In this document: in pieces, positions 60,602-63,883 of the stretch | Position numbering within the stretch: the stretch's first letter is position 1 | How the letters are laid out: each line of letters opens with the position of its first letter | Assembly (NCBI GenBank): GCA_009694805.1 | Contig: SICM01000006.1 | Coordinates: forward strand, 1-63,883 | Length of the DNA: 63,883 bases | Direction: 5' to 3' | Source of the DNA: Candidatus Latescibacterota bacterium | GTDB lineage: Bacteria; Latescibacterota; UBA2968; SICM01 | Position numbers and translations under genes: made by a program | The notes under the pieces: model-generated | Told to the model about the DNA's origin: nothing | Database searches by the model: none | Seen by the model: the letters and a program-made list of their open reading frames with translations, nothing else

Positions 60602-62176
60602 TTATTTTTCCTCCCTCTGAATGGTCTTTTCCACGATCTCCCCCCGGAATCCGCCGTAGACGCCCTTTCCCCACGAGATCTCCTTGAGGGCCAGCCTCTC
60701 CGTCAGGTCGGGGCTCACAGGGGCCGACCCGAGCAGCCTTCCGTCCTGAGATACCCGCATCTGATCCTGCGTGATCGTCCATTCAAACGTGGTCGGGCCG
60801 GCCTTCCAGTCTGTGTGGACCGAGAGGTGGCCGGGCCGGGCGAGCCGGTAAATGGCCCCGTAGTCCTTCTGCTGCTCATCCGTCAGAAATCCGAACCGGG
60901 GCTCATAGGGGGCCGAACCCTTGGCGGAGGTGGAGACGTAGAGCGCGTCACCGGAGGGGATCATGCTCGTGACCCGCTGGCCCCACTGGTTCAGGACGAT
61001 CTCCAGCTTCGTACACTCGGCCTCGTAGGGGTGCGTGACCGCGTCCGTCAACTCAGGATGCGTGAACATCCGATGGGCGAGGGACCAGTCGGCCCCGTCG
61101 TATCTCCAGACCTCGGCCCAGGGCCAGACGCCCACGTAGAGGTCCCCGCCGTAGATCGCGGTGGTCTGGGCCTCTCGCGCCCTCCCGGAGACGCCCGGCA
61201 TCACCGGGGGCCAGCCCTTGTGGAGGATGAGTTCCTTCCCGTCGAATTCGTAGAGTTCCCCGGTGGGATACTGGCCCAGGAGGAGTCGGTCGTAGTAGTT
61301 GATCATGGAGTAGACCTGGAAGCTGACGTTTTTATCAGGCCGCTCATACAGAATCCGCCAGCGCTCCCCGTCGAAGGCATAGACGCCTCCGGTGTTCGTG
61401 GCCGCCAGGATGTCCTGTCCAAGCTGTCCGTAAGCATAGACGACCATGGGGTGTGAGGCGTCCATCTCCTGAACGCGCCCCTGCGCCAGGTCGATCTTCG
61501 ATGGGCCGTCCGGGGTCCAGGGGCAGGCCACGAGGCGGTCGATCTTCGGTGTGCTGTCCGGGAAGCGTTGATGGAGGATGAAGCATCCGTTGGCGTAGTA
61601 GGTCTCCCCCAGGATGCCCTGATCCGGCCCCAGTTCCAGGAGGGTTCTGTCCCGGTAGGTGACCCGGCCGGAGGTCGAGGTTAGCACGCCGTCACCCACG
61701 TGAATGCTGAGCGGCAGGGTGGCCTCATCGATGACCCAGTTCCGGGCTTTCGGGTCCCAGACGCGCAGGTGAGGGTCCTTCCCTCCGCGACTCCGGGCGA
61801 AGGTTTTATCGTCGAAGGCGTGGAGGTAGACGCCGCCGTCGTCGTTGGCGCGGGGGAGGCGCTCCACCTGCGTCTCGGGCTGTTTTCCAGGCTTGATGAA
61901 GAAGTTCAGGACGCGCCGGTCGCTGCGCGACTCCGTGTTGAAGGCCCCCAGGAAGCCCGCGCCCGCGATCACCCGGCCCTGGCTGTCGGTCGCTTCAAAG
62001 AGGGACCCGAAGTTCTGGCCCAGGTCCCTGCCGAGGTCGACGCGTACGGAGATCTTGAAGATCACGTTTCCACGCTCCTTGTTTGAATGCTGGTCCGCGC
62101 TGGCAGACGATGTATCGCCTGCGATCATCAAAAGATAGAGGCTGGCACAGCACAGGTGGATTCGGAAATTGGTCAT
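60602..62176 (-). CDS. Secreted propeller/LamG-related protein
   Basis: A 524-residue protein. A likely signal peptide is at residues 1-28 (IHLCCASLYLLMIAGDTSSA, Ala-x-Ala type cut). The body has propeller-like strands (IYGGDLYVGVWPWAEVWRYD, GQYPTGELYEFDGK, ATNTGGVYAFDGERWRIL) and a LamG-like ending (HTDWKAGPTTFEWTITQDQ, MRVSQDGRLLGSAPV). It is related in content to the two flanking paralogues but does not repeat their nested order. The only member with a clear export signal. Confidence 0.65.
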   Translation of the reverse strand: MTNFRIHLCCASLYLLMIAGDTSSASADQHSNKERGNVIFKISVRVDLGRDLGQNFGSLFEATDSQGRVIAGAGFLGAFNTESRSDRRVLNFFIKPGKQPETQVERLPRANDDGGVYLHAFDDKTFARSRGGKDPHLRVWDPKARNWVIDEATLPLSIHVGDGVLTSTSGRVTYRDRTLLELGPDQGILGETYYANGCFILHQRFPDSTPKIDRLVACPWTPDGPSKIDLAQGRVQEMDASHPMVVYAYGQLGQDILAATNTGGVYAFDGERWRILYERPDKNVSFQVYSMINYYDRLLLGQYPTGELYEFDGKELILHKGWPPVMPGVSGRAREAQTTAIYGGDLYVGVWPWAEVWRYDGADWSLAHRMFTHPELTDAVTHPYEAECTKLEIVLNQWGQRVTSMIPSGDALYVSTSAKGSAPYEPRFGFLTDEQQKDYGAIYRLARPGHLSVHTDWKAGPTTFEWTITQDQMRVSQDGRLLGSAPVSPDLTERLALKEISWGKGVYGGFRGEIVEKTIQREEK

Positions 62177-62194
62177 TGGTCCTTGTGAAGGTAT

Positions 62195-62239
62195 ACTGTT
62201 CCCCCTCTCCCCGTGGGAGAGGGGGTTAGGGGGTGAGGT
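62195..62239. repeat. Pyrimidine/purine hairpin repeat (copy 10, short)
   Basis: CCCCTCTCCCCGTGGGAGAG and GGGGGTTAGGGGGTGAG lie between the stop of 62240 and the start of 60602. Confidence 0.6.
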
Positions 62240-63817
62240 CTAGACGCCACCCAACGCCTCCACCTCCGTATCGGTCAGGGCGCGGTTGTAGATGCGCAGG
62301 TCCCTGATTTTGCCGTTGAAGTGGTCGTGCGCCCCGAACCCGATGCGTAACGGGCTGTCGCTGGACAGGTCGTAGTCCGCAGGGTTGAAGGGGGAGGAGG
62401 TGGCCGCGAGACGACCATCCACGTAGAGCTTCAGACGGTCGCCGTGACGGACGGCCACGAGGTGCCGCCAGCCGGGTTTGAGTTCGTGGTCGTAGGTGAC
62501 GCTCTTGCCGGCTTCGAGGGCATAGACATGGCCGGAGGGGAGGGTGCCGCCGAAGAGTCTGCCCTGAAAGACGGCCATGGACCAGACCCGGCGATACTTG
62601 ACGTCAGGCGTGGTGTCGAGCTGGCCGGTGCGAGTCCAGGTCGTTCCCCCATCATATCGGTAGACCTCGGCCAGGGGGAGGGTCCCGGCGTAGAGTTTGC
62701 CGTTGTAGACCATCATGGCCATGACCTCCTTCTCCTGTCCAAGGCGACCGACGTTTGTCCAGATCTCACCTCCATCATATCGGAAGACGGTTCCGTCCGG
62801 CCAGGTCCCCACGTAGAGCTTCCCCTGATACGTGGCGAAAGAATAGACCTGGGTGACGCCGGGCTGGTCCCCGGTGCGGGTCCAGGTGGTCCCACCTTCA
62901 TAGCGGTAGACGCCGCCGCGCCCCTCCCCCTCGTTGCCCGCGCCGTAGAGGTGGCCGTTGAACACGGTCAGGGACATCATGCGCACCCCGGGCGTGCCGC
63001 AGGAGGTCCATTCGGTCCCGCCTTTGTAGCGGAACACGCCCTGGCTGTAGAGGGGGATGGCGTAGAGGTCGCCCCGGTACACGGCCAGGCCGGCGATGGA
63101 GTCGGCCCCTTCCAGGTGGCCGCAGGGGGTCCACACCTTGCCCCCTTCGTAGCGATAGATGTTTCCGCCGGGGTGCTGGTTGGGGGAGTCGGGGAGCGCA
63201 GACCCGCCCGCCTTGTAACGGGAGGAACCGGCGTAGAGTCTCCCGTGGTACACGGCCAGGGACGCGACGGTGTTGCACGGGTCCGGGCTGCCGCAGTCGA
63301 TCCAGCGGGTCCCACCCGTATAGCGGTACACGTGTCCGGCCTCGTCCGCGCCGTGCTCGAAGGTCCCGGTATAGAGCTGACCTTCGTAGACCGTGAGGGA
63401 GTAGACCCGGAGGTTGTTGCCGGGCCTGCCGCAGTCGGTCCAGGCGGGGTCGATCCTTCCGGCGTCGATGCCGAAGTGGAGGTGCCGGTGGTTGGCCTGG
63501 GCCGCGGTGACGCCCGCGAAGTTCTGGAGGTCGAAGTTGAACCCCGTCCGGGTGACGGGGTCGTACTGGCTGAGGAGGTCGCCGAGCACGTCGTCGAGAC
63601 GCTCGTCGGTGTGCGCGTGGAGGGAGATCGAGAAGTCTCCGGGGCCGGGGCGGAGGGAGGAGGGGACCTCGATGCAGGAGGCTTGACCGTCGAACGTGGC
63701 GCCGTCTTTTGCGGTGAGGTCGGCCCCGTGGTTGACGCCGTGGTTTCCGTTGCCCGAATGGTCCCGGCAGTCGCCGCTCAGTTTCCAGTGGCCGATCAGG
63801 CCGGAGGTGAGGTCCAT
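62240..63817 (-). CDS. LamG-type protein with an inserted seven-repeat propeller (paralogue)
   Basis: A 525-residue paralogue of 58952-60598 starting at MDLTSGLIGHWKLSGDC with AGAAAGG upstream. The same nested order occurs: first LamG half (about 1-105), seven propeller repeats (SLTVYEGQLYTGT to SMAVFQGRLFGGT), then the second LamG half, nearly identical to the paralogue. The propeller blades differ more than the C-terminal half, which may mean different ligands or gene conversion at the 3' end. No signal peptide. The upstream end of this gene is near the window edge but complete. Confidence 0.75.
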   Translation of the reverse strand: MDLTSGLIGHWKLSGDCRDHSGNGNHGVNHGADLTAKDGATFDGQASCIEVPSSLRPGPGDFSISLHAHTDERLDDVLGDLLSQYDPVTRTGFNFDLQNFAGVTAAQANHRHLHFGIDAGRIDPAWTDCGRPGNNLRVYSLTVYEGQLYTGTFEHGADEAGHVYRYTGGTRWIDCGSPDPCNTVASLAVYHGRLYAGSSRYKAGGSALPDSPNQHPGGNIYRYEGGKVWTPCGHLEGADSIAGLAVYRGDLYAIPLYSQGVFRYKGGTEWTSCGTPGVRMMSLTVFNGHLYGAGNEGEGRGGVYRYEGGTTWTRTGDQPGVTQVYSFATYQGKLYVGTWPDGTVFRYDGGEIWTNVGRLGQEKEVMAMMVYNGKLYAGTLPLAEVYRYDGGTTWTRTGQLDTTPDVKYRRVWSMAVFQGRLFGGTLPSGHVYALEAGKSVTYDHELKPGWRHLVAVRHGDRLKLYVDGRLAATSSPFNPADYDLSSDSPLRIGFGAHDHFNGKIRDLRIYNRALTDTEVEALGGV

Positions 63818-63854
63818 GACGATGCCTTTCTGGTTAAATAATGGCAAAGGGCAA

Positions 63855-63883
63855 ACACCCCCACCCGCCCCCCCACCCCCTCC
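63855..63883. repeat. Pyrimidine/purine hairpin repeat (copy 11, cut by window end)
   Basis: A C-rich run CCCCCACCCGCCCCCCC continues to the window edge. Only one arm is visible. Confidence 0.5.

Overview
The window reads as a chromosomal segment of a high-GC, Gram-negative, uncultured-type bacterium. A periplasmic adaptor/ABC efflux operon and a sigma-54 activator imply a double membrane. No rRNA, tRNA, prophage, transposase or CRISPR array was seen, so the phylum cannot be fixed from this sequence. The load of sugar-acid enzymes, mandelate racemase-type enzymes and LamG proteins would suit phyla such as Latescibacterota or Poribacteria, but that is a guess.

Layout. (1) 1-20271, plus strand: a catabolic region. 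It holds an FAD oxidoreductase, HyuB/HyuA hydantoinase-type subunits, an SDR, a YetA/exo-rhamnogalacturonan-lyase-like protein (apparently frameshifted at a G10 run), a metallophosphoesterase-like protein, a DegT aminotransferase, two proteins with an amidotransferase-like plus deacetylase-like layout, a beta-propeller protein, a NodB-type deacetylase and a membrane dipeptidase. (2) 20450-28245, minus strand: an efflux operon (HlyD-like adaptor, ATPase, two MacB/FtsX permeases) followed by its own NtrC-type response regulator and histidine kinase. A near-perfect sigma-54 promoter lies directly upstream. (3) 28551-33910: radical SAM protein, HAD phosphatase, Gfo/Idh/MocA oxidoreductase and the TldD/TldE pair. 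(4) 34074-42622, minus strand: an unusual locus with two ECF-type sigma factors, a four-fold internal-repeat protein, and a set of proteins sharing a short N-terminal SHOCT-like (YvlB/LiaX-type) helical domain. Their downstream parts differ: pentapeptide repeats, DUF4097-type beta structure, a membrane protein, an exact-heptad coiled coil. A DUF2089 regulator with the same helix at its C-terminus heads the locus. This is the best candidate for an undescribed system, possibly for envelope sensing. (5) 43007-55133: a second sugar-acid/carbohydrate gene set (three mandelate racemase-type enzymes, a DAO oxidoreductase, nitrilase, epimerase, TIM-barrel isomerase, two amidohydrolases), with a YchF-like protein carrying a degenerate P-loop. 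(6) 55233-58853: a Phd/YefM-PIN toxin-antitoxin module beside a truncated DNA methyltransferase remnant, a GIY-YIG nuclease embedded in repeats, two UPF0175 proteins, a DUF2283 protein, a TPR protein and a HAD dehalogenase. (7) 58952-63817: two paralogous proteins in which a seven-repeat propeller appears nested inside a LamG-type sandwich, flanking a secreted relative.

Intergenic DNA is crowded with at least five repeat families: ordered arrays of short GC palindromes, pyrimidine/purine hairpins, TCATTCTGAGC/GAAGAATCT elements, palindromes whose arms are short tandem repeats, and a TTTCTTGC-TCGT hairpin with a compensatory base pair. Some repeats supply stop codons or a ribosome-binding site to neighbouring genes. 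The GIY-YIG gene sits inside one family.

All identifications are from reading the sequence and remembered family features. No database search was run.
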